Counted from the stretch's first letter, positions 1 through 8,925 are shown. The stretch is 56,235 nucleotides of DNA from an uncultured Clostridia bacterium (GCA_944362555.1 CALVTL010000009.1:1-56235); one strand, 5' to 3'. Notes: a model not told the origin generated them from the letters alone. Program-made: numbers and translations.

Positions 1-62
1 TCCGCAGGCGGGGCGCTTCCCGCCGCGGCAAGCAATTACAGAAAAATATCAGGAGCAATTCT

Positions 63-719
63 ATGGCACCCAGAAAGCATTTTGATGAAGAACTTCTCGA
101 CCTGCATGAGACGCTCGAGAGGATGTGCACCATCACCGAGCAGATGATCGGCGACGCCGTCAATTCCTTAAAGACGCTCGACAGAAAGCTCGGCGCGTCC
201 GTCGCCGAGACGGACAGGGAGGTGGACGACCTCGAGATCGCCATCGAGAAGAAGTGTATGCGCATTTTGTTGAAGCAGCAGCCCGTCGCAAGGGATCTTG
301 TCAAGGTGACGACGGCGCTCAAGGTCATCACCGACGTCGAGCGCATCGGCGACCAGGCGGCGGACATCGGCGAGATCGTCCGCTCTTTCCCCGACGACAA
401 GCTGTTTAAAGAGCCCGAATATATCGCGCGCATGGGGGATCTTGCCGTCGCCATGATCCATCAGAGCGTCGAGGCGTTCCTCAACGAGAGCGTGGGCGGC
501 GCCGACATGGTCATCCATGCCGACGACGAGATGGACACCCTCTTCAACGAGGTGAAAAAGGAGCTCATCGACCGCATCGCGGGCGACGCGTCCGTCGCCG
601 ACCAGGCGGTGCAGCTTCTGATGATCGCCAAATACCTCGAAAAGATCGGCGATTACGCCGTCAATGTGAGCGAGTGGGCGAAGTACCTCGTGACGGGCAT
701 CCACAAGGAATATCAGTAA
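63..719 (+). CDS. phoU: Phosphate signalling protein PhoU
   Basis: PhoU is a cytoplasmic adaptor between the PstSCAB phosphate transporter and the PhoR-type kinase, repressing the Pho response when phosphate is plentiful. The 218-residue protein has the usual length and two three-helix PhoU repeats. Each repeat carries its signature (ERIGDQAADIGE around residue 95 and KIGDYAVNVSEW around residue 195). The start is fixed by AGGAG at 51-55. The 62 bases upstream hold no gene end I can recognise, but pst genes are the usual upstream neighbours. A phosphate transporter and a two-component pair follow downstream, so the block looks like a Pho locus. Confidence 0.95.
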   Translation: MAPRKHFDEELLDLHETLERMCTITEQMIGDAVNSLKTLDRKLGASVAETDREVDDLEIAIEKKCMRILLKQQPVARDLVKVTTALKVITDVERIGDQAADIGEIVRSFPDDKLFKEPEYIARMGDLAVAMIHQSVEAFLNESVGGADMVIHADDEMDTLFNEVKKELIDRIAGDASVADQAVQLLMIAKYLEKIGDYAVNVSEWAKYLVTGIHKEYQ

Positions 720-745
720 AACTGTTCAAAAGATGATAGCATAGA

Positions 746-768
746 GGGCGGGGCACGACCCGCCCTTA
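746..768 (+). terminator. GC hairpin after phoU
   Basis: GGGCGGG (746-752) and CCCGCCC (759-765) form a 7-bp stem, but no clear T-run follows. It may be a weak terminator separating phoU from the promoter at 809. Confidence 0.4.
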
Positions 769-808
769 CGCCGCTTGCGGAAAATTTTTTCAAACTGTTG
801 AAAAACAG

Positions 809-837
809 GTGACAAATAACCCTCGACCCTGTATAAT
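809..837 (+). promoter_or_regulatory. Promoter of the Na/Pi cotransporter operon
   Basis: GTGACA (809-814), a 17-bp spacer, then TATAAT (832-837). This is a near-consensus housekeeping promoter about 45 bases upstream of the cotransporter start. No Pho box was recognised. Confidence 0.7.
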
Positions 838-881
838 GGAATTGTCTGCATGGCAGGCATTCTACGTTGGGAAGAGGATTT

Positions 882-2558
882 ATGGAATACTTTTATCTTG
901 TGCTCGAATTATGCGGCGGGCTGGGGGCATTCCTTATCGGCATGAACATGATGTCGGACAGCATGTCCCGCCTTGCGCACGGCAGGCTGAAGAGTATGCT
1001 CAACAAGACGGCGAATAACCGCATTGCGGGCGTAGGGATCGGCGCTGCCACCACCATGATCATCCAGAGCTCGTCAGCGACCACCGTCATGGTCGTCGGT
1101 CTTGTCAACGCGGGCATCATGACGCTCTTTCAGGCGACCGCCGTCATCATGGGCGCCAACATCGGCACCACCATCACGGCGTGGATCGCTTCGCTCGGCA
1201 GCCTCGACGTCTCGGTATTTTTGCTCGTACTTGCGGTCGTCGGCGTGTTTATGACCATGTTCGCCAAGAGCGAGAAGGTGAAAGTGATCGGAAATGTGCT
1301 TGCGGGACTGGGGCTCATCTTCGTAGGGCTCAAAGTCATGTCCGATTCCATGGACCCCGATCTTCATCCCGAGATCCAGGAAGTATTGAACGGCGCGCTT
1401 TCCGTTGTCAAAAATCCCTTTCTTCTTTTGCTCATCGGGATCGTGGCGACAGGCATCATCCAATCCTCCTCGGCGGTGACAAGTATCGTCGTCGTCCTTG
1501 CCATGAGCGGCGTGCTCATCGGCGGCAGCGGGGACGGGGTGTATTACGTCATTATCGGCTCCAATATCGGCACTTGCGTCACGGCAATGCTCTCCTCCAT
1601 CGGGGCGAGCCTCAACGCCCGCCGTGCCGCCGTCATTCACCTGCTCTTTAACTGTTTCGGCGCCGTACTCTTTACGGTGTTCCTTTTGTGCTGGCAGCCC
1701 TTCGGCACGTCTTTTTCGGAGACGGTGCTCGAAAAGATCTTCCCCGCCACGGTGACGGGTCCCAACTACGAGTTCCAGATCGCCTTCTTCCACACCCTCT
1801 TCAACGTCGTCTGCACCTGTCTCTTCCTGCCCTTCGCCAAGGGATTTGTCAAACTTGCCAATCTCATCGTGCGCGAGAAGAAGAAGGAAGAAGTGCCCGC
1901 AGAGGAGAGCATCATGGGCGAGCTGGACGACAGGCTCTTGCTGCAGCCCTCCGTCGCGCTCGGGCACCTCTACCGGCAGGTGGCGAACATGATCGGCTAT
2001 TCGATGGAGACGCTCTCCATCGCCTTCTCCGCCTTCGAGAAGAAGGACACTTCCGCCAAGAAAGAGGTGCAGGAGCGCAACGCCAAGCTCACGGAGGCAA
2101 ACCGCAGGGCGGTGGAGTACCTCGTCAAGCTCTCGGCGTCCTCCCTTGTCATGGAGGATGAAAAGACCATTTCGAGTATGCATTACGTCCTCAACGACAT
2201 CGTGCGTATCGGCGAACTTGCCGACAACGTCACGAAGTATACCGACCACTACGTGAACGACGGGCTGGTGTTCTCCTCCGAATTCCTCTCGATGACGCAG
2301 GAGATGTTCGACAAGATCCAAAAGCTCTACGCCGCCTGCTCGGAGGCGTTCGCAAAGCGCGACTACGCCGAACTCAAAGAGGTGGACGCCGTGGAGGACG
2401 AGATCGACAACTACCGCCGCACGCTCGTCAATCAGCACATCAAGCGCCTCAACGAGGGGCGCTGCCAGCCGCAGAGCGCCAGCGTCTTTATCAACCTCGT
2501 CGGCAATCTCGAGCGCGCCGCCGACCATCTCACTTACATCGCACATTCCATCGAATAA
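882..2558 (+). CDS. Na+/phosphate cotransporter (NptA/YjbB family) with PhoU-like tail
   Basis: This is an inner-membrane sodium-coupled phosphate transporter. Two inverted Na_Pi_cotrans repeats each carry the family hallmark QSSSA (first followed by TTVMVVGLVNAG, second by VTSIVVVLAMSG) within about eight hydrophobic segments in residues 1-330. A cytoplasmic, charged, helical PhoU-like domain fills residues 360-558 and ends in GNLERAADHLTYIA. I place the start at the ATG at 882, preceded by GAAGAGG (871-877), rather than the TTG at 867. The response regulator starts 3 bases after its stop, so the two are co-transcribed. Direction (uptake or efflux) cannot be read from sequence. Confidence 0.92.
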   Translation: MEYFYLVLELCGGLGAFLIGMNMMSDSMSRLAHGRLKSMLNKTANNRIAGVGIGAATTMIIQSSSATTVMVVGLVNAGIMTLFQATAVIMGANIGTTITAWIASLGSLDVSVFLLVLAVVGVFMTMFAKSEKVKVIGNVLAGLGLIFVGLKVMSDSMDPDLHPEIQEVLNGALSVVKNPFLLLLIGIVATGIIQSSSAVTSIVVVLAMSGVLIGGSGDGVYYVIIGSNIGTCVTAMLSSIGASLNARRAAVIHLLFNCFGAVLFTVFLLCWQPFGTSFSETVLEKIFPATVTGPNYEFQIAFFHTLFNVVCTCLFLPFAKGFVKLANLIVREKKKEEVPAEESIMGELDDRLLLQPSVALGHLYRQVANMIGYSMETLSIAFSAFEKKDTSAKKEVQERNAKLTEANRRAVEYLVKLSASSLVMEDEKTISSMHYVLNDIVRIGELADNVTKYTDHYVNDGLVFSSEFLSMTQEMFDKIQKLYAACSEAFAKRDYAELKEVDAVEDEIDNYRRTLVNQHIKRLNEGRCQPQSASVFINLVGNLERAADHLTYIAHSIE

Positions 2559-2561
2559 CGT

Positions 2562-3212
2562 ATGAACGAACAAGTCTACCTTCTTGAGGACGACGAGAGC
2601 ATCTGCGAGCTCGTCCAATGCACGCTGGATATGCACAGCATCTCCTGCCGCACCTTTCCGACGGTGAAGGCGTTCTCCGCCGCCATCGAGGAGCATCTTC
2701 CCGACGTCGTCCTGCTCGACATCATGCTTGCGGACGGCAACGGGCTGGAGGTGCTCGAACGGCTGAAGGCGCGCTATCCCGCGCTCTGCGTCATCATGCT
2801 CTCTGCGCTCGGAAAGGAGACGGACAAGGTGAAGGGGCTCAACGCGGGCGCGGACGACTACATCTCCAAGCCCTTCGGCGTGCTCGAGCTCATCGCCCGC
2901 GTCAACGCGGCGCTCCGCCGCATCCACAAGACCAACCGTCTGCGTGCCGGCTCCCTCGTGCTCGATCCCGAGAATATGTCGGTCACCTACCGCGGCAAGC
3001 CGCTCGAATTGAGCAACAAGGAATATCAGCTCCTGCGCTACTTCATGACGAACGAGGGAAAGGTGCTCCCGCGCGAGACCATCCTCTCCGACGTGTGGGG
3101 TTTTGAAGGGGGCGAAACGCGCACGCTCGACAACCACGTCGCGCGGCTCAGAAAGCTCGGGCTCAACTTTGAGACGGTGTTCGGCGTCGGATACAAGTTC
3201 ATTGCGGACTGA
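2562..3212 (+). CDS. OmpR/PhoB-type response regulator (PhoP-like)
   Basis: A 216-residue two-component response regulator. The receiver domain (residues 1-120) shows the acidic pair DD near residue 10, the phospho-acceptor D53 in VVLLDIML, and the KPF lysine near residue 105. The C-terminal winged helix (residues 125-216) contains RTLDNHVARLRKLG, the recognition-helix region of the OmpR/PhoB class. It sits 3 bases behind the phosphate transporter and ahead of a sensor kinase, so control of phosphate genes (PhoP/PhoB role) is the natural inference. An intrinsic terminator directly follows its stop codon. Confidence 0.93.
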   Translation: MNEQVYLLEDDESICELVQCTLDMHSISCRTFPTVKAFSAAIEEHLPDVVLLDIMLADGNGLEVLERLKARYPALCVIMLSALGKETDKVKGLNAGADDYISKPFGVLELIARVNAALRRIHKTNRLRAGSLVLDPENMSVTYRGKPLELSNKEYQLLRYFMTNEGKVLPRETILSDVWGFEGGETRTLDNHVARLRKLGLNFETVFGVGYKFIAD

Positions 3213-3213
3213 A

Positions 3214-3237
3214 AAAGGGGCGCGCGCCCCTTTTTTT
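3214..3237 (+). terminator. Intrinsic terminator between regulator and kinase
   Basis: GGGGCGC/GCGCCCC palindrome (3217-3230) with A-rich left flank and seven T (3231-3237). It lies between the response regulator and its likely partner kinase. Confidence 0.8.
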
Positions 3238-3308
3238 GCACCATACGGCCTGCAAACGTCATTCTGCCCCGCTTTCTGCGCGCAGGCGCTTTCGGGATAG
3301 GAGGTCCT

Positions 3309-4685
3309 ATGAAAAAGCGAATCATGTGGATGGGCTTCGCCATCACGGCGATCGCGCTCATCGTCTTTTCCGTCATCTCCGCCGAGATATACTATCGGCG
3401 CAGCCTCTCCTATACGGAGCGCTATCTGCGCGGCTACATGGCTGCCTTCGACGAGGCGCGCACCATGGAGGAACTCACCGAGCAGTACGCAAAGGAGCTC
3501 TCCTCCGCGCTGGGCGGCGCGCGGGTCACCTTTCTCACGGCGGAGGGGGTATTCCTCGCCGATTCGGAGGACGAGGACGACGGCTCGCGCGCCATGCGCC
3601 CCGAAGTGCGGCAGGCGATCGCGGAGGGGGAGGGGTTCGACGCGCGCACGTCCCAGACGCTGGGCGACGCCTTCCTCTATTATTGCAGGCGGTTCGACGG
3701 GTATCTCGTGCGCATCGCCGAGCGCACGCAGTCGATGGGCACCATCTATCTGGACGCCCTGCCCGCCGTCGCCGTGTTCCTCGTGGCGGACGCCCTCGTC
3801 TGTCTGCTCCTTTCCTACCTCTCCACGGGCTACATTTTGCGCCCGCTCGAGCAGCTCACCCGCGACGCCGCCTTGAAAAAGCGCGTGACGCCCTCCGTGC
3901 CCGAGCTCGCCTCCTTCGCCGACATCGTCAACCGCATGAACGAGGACGCCGAGGCGCGCGTGCGGGAGATCGCCGACGAGCGCGAACAGGTCGTGCGGGC
4001 GCAGCGCTCCAAGGATGAATTTATCGCCAACGTCACGCATGAGATGAACACGCCGCTCACCTCCATCCGCGGCTTTTCCGAGCTGCTCGCCTCGGGCGGG
4101 CTGGAGGGGGAACGCGCCGCCCGCGCCGCCTCCACCATCCTCACGCAGAGCGAGCGCCTTCAGAGCCTCGTCGCCTCCATCATCAACTATTCGGAGATCG
4201 ACAGCGACGATCTGCCCGTCTACGAGGTGGACGCCTCCCGCATCGCGCGCGAGACGCTCGCGGCGCTCACGCCCGAATTCCGCGAGAAGAAAGTGGTGCT
4301 CCTCTCCGAGGTCAAAGACGGCGTCATCCTCATGAGCCGCCAGGAGCGCGTCACGGAGATCTTCGGCAACATCATCCGCAACGCCATCCGCTACAACCGC
4401 GAAGGGGGGAGCGTCTCCGTGCTCCTCACGCCCGCCGAATTTACCGTATCGGATACGGGCATCGGCATCGCGGAGGAGAACCTCGGACGCATCTTCGACC
4501 GCTTCTTCACGGTGGACAAGTCGCACAACGGTAAGAACGGGGGCTTCGGATTGGGACTCTCCGTCGTCAAAAAACTTTGCAAAAAGCAGGGCTGGACGCT
4601 CACCGTCGAGAGCAAGGAGGGCGTGGGCAGCACCTTCCGCATCGGATTTGGCGGCGCGCAGCGGACGGAAAACGATAAAAAGTGA
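3309..4685 (+). CDS. Membrane sensor histidine kinase (PhoR-like)
   Basis: A 458-residue kinase. TM1 lies at about residues 5-27, an extracytoplasmic sensor at 28-147, and TM2 at about 148-177 with a short HAMP-like linker. The HisKA domain carries phospho-accepting H244 in NVTHEMNTPLTS. The HATPase domain shows an N box (NIIRNAIRYN), DTGIGI and GFGLGL. An AGGAGGT sequence directly upstream gives a strong start. It probably phosphorylates the upstream regulator. A terminator lies between them and I see no good promoter in the 70-base gap, so the kinase may rely on read-through. Confidence 0.93.
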   Translation: MKKRIMWMGFAITAIALIVFSVISAEIYYRRSLSYTERYLRGYMAAFDEARTMEELTEQYAKELSSALGGARVTFLTAEGVFLADSEDEDDGSRAMRPEVRQAIAEGEGFDARTSQTLGDAFLYYCRRFDGYLVRIAERTQSMGTIYLDALPAVAVFLVADALVCLLLSYLSTGYILRPLEQLTRDAALKKRVTPSVPELASFADIVNRMNEDAEARVREIADEREQVVRAQRSKDEFIANVTHEMNTPLTSIRGFSELLASGGLEGERAARAASTILTQSERLQSLVASIINYSEIDSDDLPVYEVDASRIARETLAALTPEFREKKVVLLSEVKDGVILMSRQERVTEIFGNIIRNAIRYNREGGSVSVLLTPAEFTVSDTGIGIAEENLGRIFDRFFTVDKSHNGKNGGFGLGLSVVKKLCKKQGWTLTVESKEGVGSTFRIGFGGAQRTENDKK

Positions 4686-4703
4686 ACTTTTTTCAAAAAA
4701 TTT

Positions 4704-4734
4704 CCCGCAGAAGTCTTTCCCTGCGGGCTTTTTT
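4704..4734 (+). terminator. Intrinsic terminator after the kinase
   Basis: CCCGCAG (4704-4710) pairs with CTGCGGG (4721-4727), followed by CTTTTTT. Confidence 0.85.
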
Positions 4735-4787
4735 GTGATATACTGTACTTACCGAAAACCGATAATTTCTTCCTTCGGAGGGAACGC

Positions 4788-6716
4788 ATGAAGATCGTAT
4801 TTCAGAAAGAGGGTAGCGTGCCCGTCGCGCCCGGCGGAACGGGCATTTTTATCGAAGATATCAACTATTGTATCGACGGCGGTCTGTACGCCGAACTCCT
4901 CGAAAACCGCAACTTCGAGGCGAAGGACGTCCACGGCAGCGTCGGAAATTACGTCGTGCGGCAGGACGGCGCCTTTGCGTGGCGCGCCTATCCCGACGAC
5001 GCGCACGTCCGCATCAAGGTGAAGGACGACCGCGCGCTCTTCGTCGAGAACCCGCACTACCTGCGCGTCACCTGCGCGGGGGAGGGCTGCGGCGTCGAGA
5101 ACAGGGCGTACGACGGCATTTTTTTAAAGAAGGGCGAGGCGCTCCGCCTCTCCTTCTGGGTGCGGTCCTATGACTATGCGGGCAGCGCCTCGGCGGGCGT
5201 CTTTCAGGGGGAACAGACCGTCTTTGCGGTGCGCTGCAAGCTCCGTCCCGACGGCAAGTGGCATAAATACAGCTTCCGCGTCAAGGCAAAAACAGATTGC
5301 CAGGGCGCAAAATTACGCTTTACGCTCGCCAAGGCGGGCGCGGTGCACATCGACGCCTTCTCTTTAATGCCCGAGAGCGCCGTCTTCGGCGTGTTCCGCC
5401 GCGATCTGTGCGAACTTCTGCGCGAGCTGCGCCCCGGGTTCGTGCGCTTCCCGGGCGGGTGCGTGGTGGAGGGCAATACGCTCGCCAACCGCTATCGCTG
5501 GAAGCAGTCGGTGGGGCCCGTCGAACGCAGGCGTCACAACTGGAACCGCTGGGCGGTGCACGGCGCCCTCCCCGAGGGGGATTTCCGTTCGCCGTTTTCG
5601 CACTACGGGCAGACGCTGGGCATCGGGTACTATGAGTATTTCCGCTTGTGCGAATATCTCGGCGCCAAGCCGCTCCCCGTCGTCAGTCTGGGCATCGCCT
5701 GCCAATTCATGTCGCAGGAATGCGTCCCTTTGGACGATCCCGAGCTTGAAAACTACATCCAGGACGCGCTCGACATCGTGGAATTTGCCAACGGCGGAAC
5801 GGACACCGTCTGGGGCAGGGTGCGCGCGGAGCTCGGGCATCCCGAGCCCTTCCGCCTCGAATATATCGGGCTGGGCAACGAACAGTGGGAGACGGAGAAC
5901 AACGCCTTCTACGCCCGTTTCGAGGTGTTCGCCGCGCGGATGCGCGAGCAGTATCCCGACATCCGGATCATCGGAACGGTGGGTCCCGACGTCGATACGC
6001 CGCGCTTTCAGAGCGCGTGGGAGTGGACGCGCGCCAACCTCAAAAAGCAGGAAAATTTCGTCTACGCCGCCGACGAGCACTTCTACACTTCCCCCGCGTG
6101 GCTGTATGAGCACGCGGACAGATATTCGGAATATCCCCGTACGGGTAAGGTTTATGCAGGGGAATTTGCCGCGCACGTCGAGGGGAAGGCGCCGCTCCTT
6201 TCGCCCGCGTCCAACGTGTGGGAGGGCGCGCTCGCGGAGGCTGCCTACATGACGGGCATGGAGCGCAACGCGGACGTCGTCGTCATGAAGTCGTACGCGC
6301 CGCTGCTCGCGCGCATCGGCTGGACGCAGTGGAGCCCCGACCTCATCTGGTTCGACGCAACGCGCGCGTTCGGCTCCGCCAACTACCATGTGCAAAAGCT
6401 GTTCTCCCTGTTGACGGGCGAAGTGTCCTATCCCACGCAGACGGGTGAAAAGGACGTCTATGCCTCGGCGACCTCCGCGGGCGATCTCACCTTCGTCAAG
6501 GTCGTCAACGCGTCGGCGTCGCCCGTCACAGTGGACGTGGAGGCGGACTTCGACTTCGGCGAAATGATGCGCGTGGTGCAGATGCGGGGCGAAGATGATG
6601 ATTTCAACTCGTTGGAAGAGCCCGAAAAGCTCGTTCCCGTCGATGTCGCGCCCACGTCGGCGCGCTCGGCGCAGCTCCCGCCGCGCAGTTTCTCCGTGCT
6701 CGTGTTCCGCAAATAA
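4788..6716 (+). CDS. Alpha-L-arabinofuranosidase, GH51
   Basis: A glycoside hydrolase that removes arabinofuranosyl residues from plant polysaccharides such as arabinan and arabinoxylan. The 642-residue protein has no signal peptide, so it acts in the cytoplasm on imported oligosaccharides. Family signatures are RFPGGCVVEGNTLANRYRWK near residue 220, the acid/base E365 in YIGLGNEQWE, and the probable nucleophile E459 in YAGEF. A jelly-roll-like segment lies at residues 90-190 and a C-terminal beta domain closes the protein. GGAGGG (4777-4782) fixes the start. It stands alone between two terminators; no transporter or regulator for arabinosides is next to it. Confidence 0.92.
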   Translation: MKIVFQKEGSVPVAPGGTGIFIEDINYCIDGGLYAELLENRNFEAKDVHGSVGNYVVRQDGAFAWRAYPDDAHVRIKVKDDRALFVENPHYLRVTCAGEGCGVENRAYDGIFLKKGEALRLSFWVRSYDYAGSASAGVFQGEQTVFAVRCKLRPDGKWHKYSFRVKAKTDCQGAKLRFTLAKAGAVHIDAFSLMPESAVFGVFRRDLCELLRELRPGFVRFPGGCVVEGNTLANRYRWKQSVGPVERRRHNWNRWAVHGALPEGDFRSPFSHYGQTLGIGYYEYFRLCEYLGAKPLPVVSLGIACQFMSQECVPLDDPELENYIQDALDIVEFANGGTDTVWGRVRAELGHPEPFRLEYIGLGNEQWETENNAFYARFEVFAARMREQYPDIRIIGTVGPDVDTPRFQSAWEWTRANLKKQENFVYAADEHFYTSPAWLYEHADRYSEYPRTGKVYAGEFAAHVEGKAPLLSPASNVWEGALAEAAYMTGMERNADVVVMKSYAPLLARIGWTQWSPDLIWFDATRAFGSANYHVQKLFSLLTGEVSYPTQTGEKDVYASATSAGDLTFVKVVNASASPVTVDVEADFDFGEMMRVVQMRGEDDDFNSLEEPEKLVPVDVAPTSARSAQLPPRSFSVLVFRK

Positions 6717-6730
6717 AACGGATAAAAAAT

Positions 6731-6770
6731 GTCCCGCTCCCATCGGATATGGGGGCGGGACTTACTTTTT
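6731..6770 (+). terminator. Intrinsic terminator after the arabinofuranosidase
   Basis: A 13-bp stem from GTCCCGCTCCCAT (6731) to ATGGGGGCGGGAC (ends 6761), followed by TTACTTTTT. Confidence 0.85.
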
Positions 6771-6774
6771 CAGT

Positions 6775-7190
6775 CTATGCGTTGCGTGCGTTGAGCGCCT
6801 GCTGCGTGCGCACCACGGTGCCGAGCTCGGCGAGCATCTGCTTTACCACGGGGTAATTGACGCGGATCTTCGTCTTTCTCGCCCGCTTTTTATAGTTGTC
6901 GGCGCGGCGCTGCGTCTGAATGCCGTCGCTCGCCGCTCCTTCAAGGTCAAGAGAGAGTTCCACCGTGGAGGGCGCCTTCGACCAGAGCACGAGCAAAATG
7001 ATGCCGATGATGGCGGTCACGAGGCACAGGATGAAGAGGATGCCGAGCACGAGCAGCACGGTGTTGTTTGCACGCTTGCACGAACCGCTGATCGTCTTTA
7101 CCTTGTCGATGGGTACCTCGCTGTGCGAAAAGACTTCTTGCCGTCCACCGTGTGGATGACCCGCTTGTTGGTGACGGTGAGCCGCGCCGT
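6775..7190 (-). pseudogene. Broken bacterial-PH-like membrane protein
   Basis: Read on the minus strand, the segment gives LTVTNKRVIHTVDGKK, then after one lost base FSHSEVPIDKVKTISGS, then a long hydrophobic stretch (NTVLLVLGILFILCLVTAII and on). This pattern resembles small bPH/YdbS-type membrane proteins, and the tail after the membrane segment is basic. The frame is broken near 7132: restoring a single T would give GKKFFSHSEVP. The 5' part is missing because a stop (TAG) precedes the conserved part and the sequence then joins an unrelated gene fragment. Family identification is tentative; the frameshift and truncation are visible. Confidence 0.6.
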
Positions 7191-7194
7191 CTAG

Positions 7195-7275
7195 CCCAAA
7201 ATGAGCGCGCTCATCGCGCTTGCGCGCTATTTCGATACCTCGGTGGATTTTCTGGTCGGGCTCAAAGATTTTTAA
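7195..7275 (+). pseudogene. C-terminal relic of an XRE-type regulator
   Basis: The frame from 7195 reads PKMSALIALARYFDTSVDFLVGLKDF, then stop. This is the standard end of a short HTH-XRE repressor (last helix of the DNA-binding domain plus the D-F-L-V-G tail). The rest of the gene is absent and there is no start signal. It abuts the bPH relic head to head at about 7191-7195, which suggests both were cut by one deletion or rearrangement. Confidence 0.6.
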
Positions 7276-7317
7276 GCTCCGCGGGCTCTTCGCGGACGGC
7301 GCCCTGCGCGCCGATAG

Positions 7318-7346
7318 GCATAATGCGGCGCCGGGCGGCATAGAGT
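7318..7346 (+). promoter_or_regulatory. Sigma-E-like sporulation promoter of spoIVA
   Basis: GCATAAT (7318-7324) matches 6 of 7 positions of the sigma-E -35 (KMATATT). After 14 bases, CATAGAGT (7339-7346) matches the -10 CATACANT with one mismatch. spoIVA is a classic sigma-E gene in Bacillus. Element and spacing are seen; the sigma assignment is inferred. Confidence 0.6.
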
Positions 7347-7387
7347 AGTTCCAGCAAAGCATTTTCGCGGAGGAGCCAAACAGCGGT

Positions 7388-8854
7388 ATGAAATCTTTCG
7401 GAGTGTACGAGGAGATCGCGACGCGGACGGGCGGGGACATCTATATCGGCGTCGTGGGTCCCGTCAGAACGGGAAAATCCACCTTCATCAAAAAGTTCAT
7501 GCAGGAGCTCGTGCTCCCGCAGGTGACGGGCGCGCGCAAAAAGCGGTATGTGGACGAACTGCCGCAGGCGGCGAGCGGCAGGACGGTGATGACCACCGAG
7601 CCCAAGTTCGTCCCCGAGGAAGCGGCAGAGCTAAAAGTCAAGGACGCCGTTGCGCGCGTGCGCCTTATAGACTGCGTCGGCTTTCCCGTCGAGGGGGCGG
7701 CGGGGTTCGAGGAGGGCGGCGCGCCCCGCCTCGTCAAAACGCCGTGGAGCGAGGAGGAAGTGCCCTTCGGCAGGGCAGCCGAGGAGGGCACGCGGCGGGT
7801 CATCCGCGACCATTCCACCATCGGTATCCTCGTCACGACGGACGGCAGCGTCACCGACCTTCCCCGTTCCGTCTATGAGGAGGCGGAGGAGTGCGCGCAG
7901 GGGGAGCTGAAAGAACTCGGCAAGCCCTACGTCATCGTGCTCAACTGCCGTTCGCCCGAGGAGGCGGAGCCGCTGCGCGCGGCGCTGGAGGAAAAATACG
8001 CGGCGCCCGTGCTCGCGCTCAACGTGGAGGAGGCGAACGCGGCAAAGCTCGCCGCCGTTCTGGAGCGCGTGCTGTATGAATTTCCCGTCGCCTGCGTGGA
8101 CATTTCCCTGCCCGATTGGATGCGCGTGCTCGGCGCGGAGTGTCCCATCCTCTGCGAGGTGCTCGAGGGGGTGCGCGCCGTCGCGCCAAAGCTCGTGAAG
8201 ATGAGCGACTGCGCCCTGCTCGACACCCTCTTTTCGGAGAGCGCGCGCCTGCTGCCGCCCTCCGACGTGCGGCTGGATGCCGCCACGGGGTGCGTCGAAT
8301 GCCGCGTTCAGCCCAAAGAGGGGGTGTTCTATTCGGTGCTCGGCGACGCGTGCGGGGAGGAGATCGGGGACGATCTCTCGCTCATGCGCTACTGTACGCA
8401 GCTCTCCGCCGCCAAAAAGCTCTCCGACCGGCTGGAGCGCGCCTTTTCGGACGCGCGCGAGACGGGCTACGGCGTCGTCGGGCACGAGGCGGACGAGATG
8501 CACCTTGCAGAGCCCGCCCTCGCGCGGCGGGGCGGCAGGGCGGGGGTGTGCCTGCGCGCCGACGCGCCCAGCTATCACATCATCCGCGTGGACGTGCGCG
8601 GCGAAGTGCGCCCCGCACTCGGCACCGAGGAGCAGAGCGCCGCGTTCGTCAAGCAGCTCTCCGAATGCCTGGAAGAGGACCCCGACCGCGCCTGGAACAC
8701 CAATATGTTCGGCAGAACGCTCAAAGAGATGCTCGGCGAGGAGCTCACCTCCAAGACGCGCGCCATGCAGGAGACGGCGCAGCGCAAGATGCGCCGCACG
8801 CTCAACAAGATCGTCAACGAGGGCAAGGGCGGCGTCATCTGCATTCTGCTATAA
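7388..8854 (+). CDS. spoIVA: Stage IV sporulation protein A
   Basis: SpoIVA is a cytoskeletal ATPase made in the mother cell that polymerises on the forespore surface and forms the base layer of the spore coat. The 488-residue length equals the family norm (492 in B. subtilis). The Walker A GPVRTGKS lies at residues 24-31, followed by TTEPKFVP and LIDCVGFPVEGA. The protein ends with GGVICILL, like the membrane-contacting tail of the family. GGAGGAG (7369-7375) lies 12 bases before ATG, slightly far. This is the clearest sign that the organism forms endospores. Confidence 0.97.
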   Translation: MKSFGVYEEIATRTGGDIYIGVVGPVRTGKSTFIKKFMQELVLPQVTGARKKRYVDELPQAASGRTVMTTEPKFVPEEAAELKVKDAVARVRLIDCVGFPVEGAAGFEEGGAPRLVKTPWSEEEVPFGRAAEEGTRRVIRDHSTIGILVTTDGSVTDLPRSVYEEAEECAQGELKELGKPYVIVLNCRSPEEAEPLRAALEEKYAAPVLALNVEEANAAKLAAVLERVLYEFPVACVDISLPDWMRVLGAECPILCEVLEGVRAVAPKLVKMSDCALLDTLFSESARLLPPSDVRLDAATGCVECRVQPKEGVFYSVLGDACGEEIGDDLSLMRYCTQLSAAKKLSDRLERAFSDARETGYGVVGHEADEMHLAEPALARRGGRAGVCLRADAPSYHIIRVDVRGEVRPALGTEEQSAAFVKQLSECLEEDPDRAWNTNMFGRTLKEMLGEELTSKTRAMQETAQRKMRRTLNKIVNEGKGGVICILL

Positions 8855-8886
8855 GCGCGGCTTATAAAAAAGACTTTATAAAACGC

Positions 8887-8925
8887 AAAGTTCCCTCTCC
8901 GATGCACTTCGGAAGGGAACTTTTT
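8887..8925 (+). terminator. Intrinsic terminator after spoIVA
   Basis: AAAGTTCCCT and AGGGAACTTT pair around an inner TCCGATGCACTTCGGA helix, followed by T5. Confidence 0.85.

Noticed and set aside
1-62. 3' end of pstB before phoU
   Set aside because: No frame shows the PstB C-terminal pattern followed by a stop in this short stretch.
1074-4526. 1150-codon minus-strand open frame opposite the phosphate genes
   Set aside because: It lies opposite four clear genes, has biased H/R/E-rich composition and no recognisable domain; it is a product of high GC third positions.
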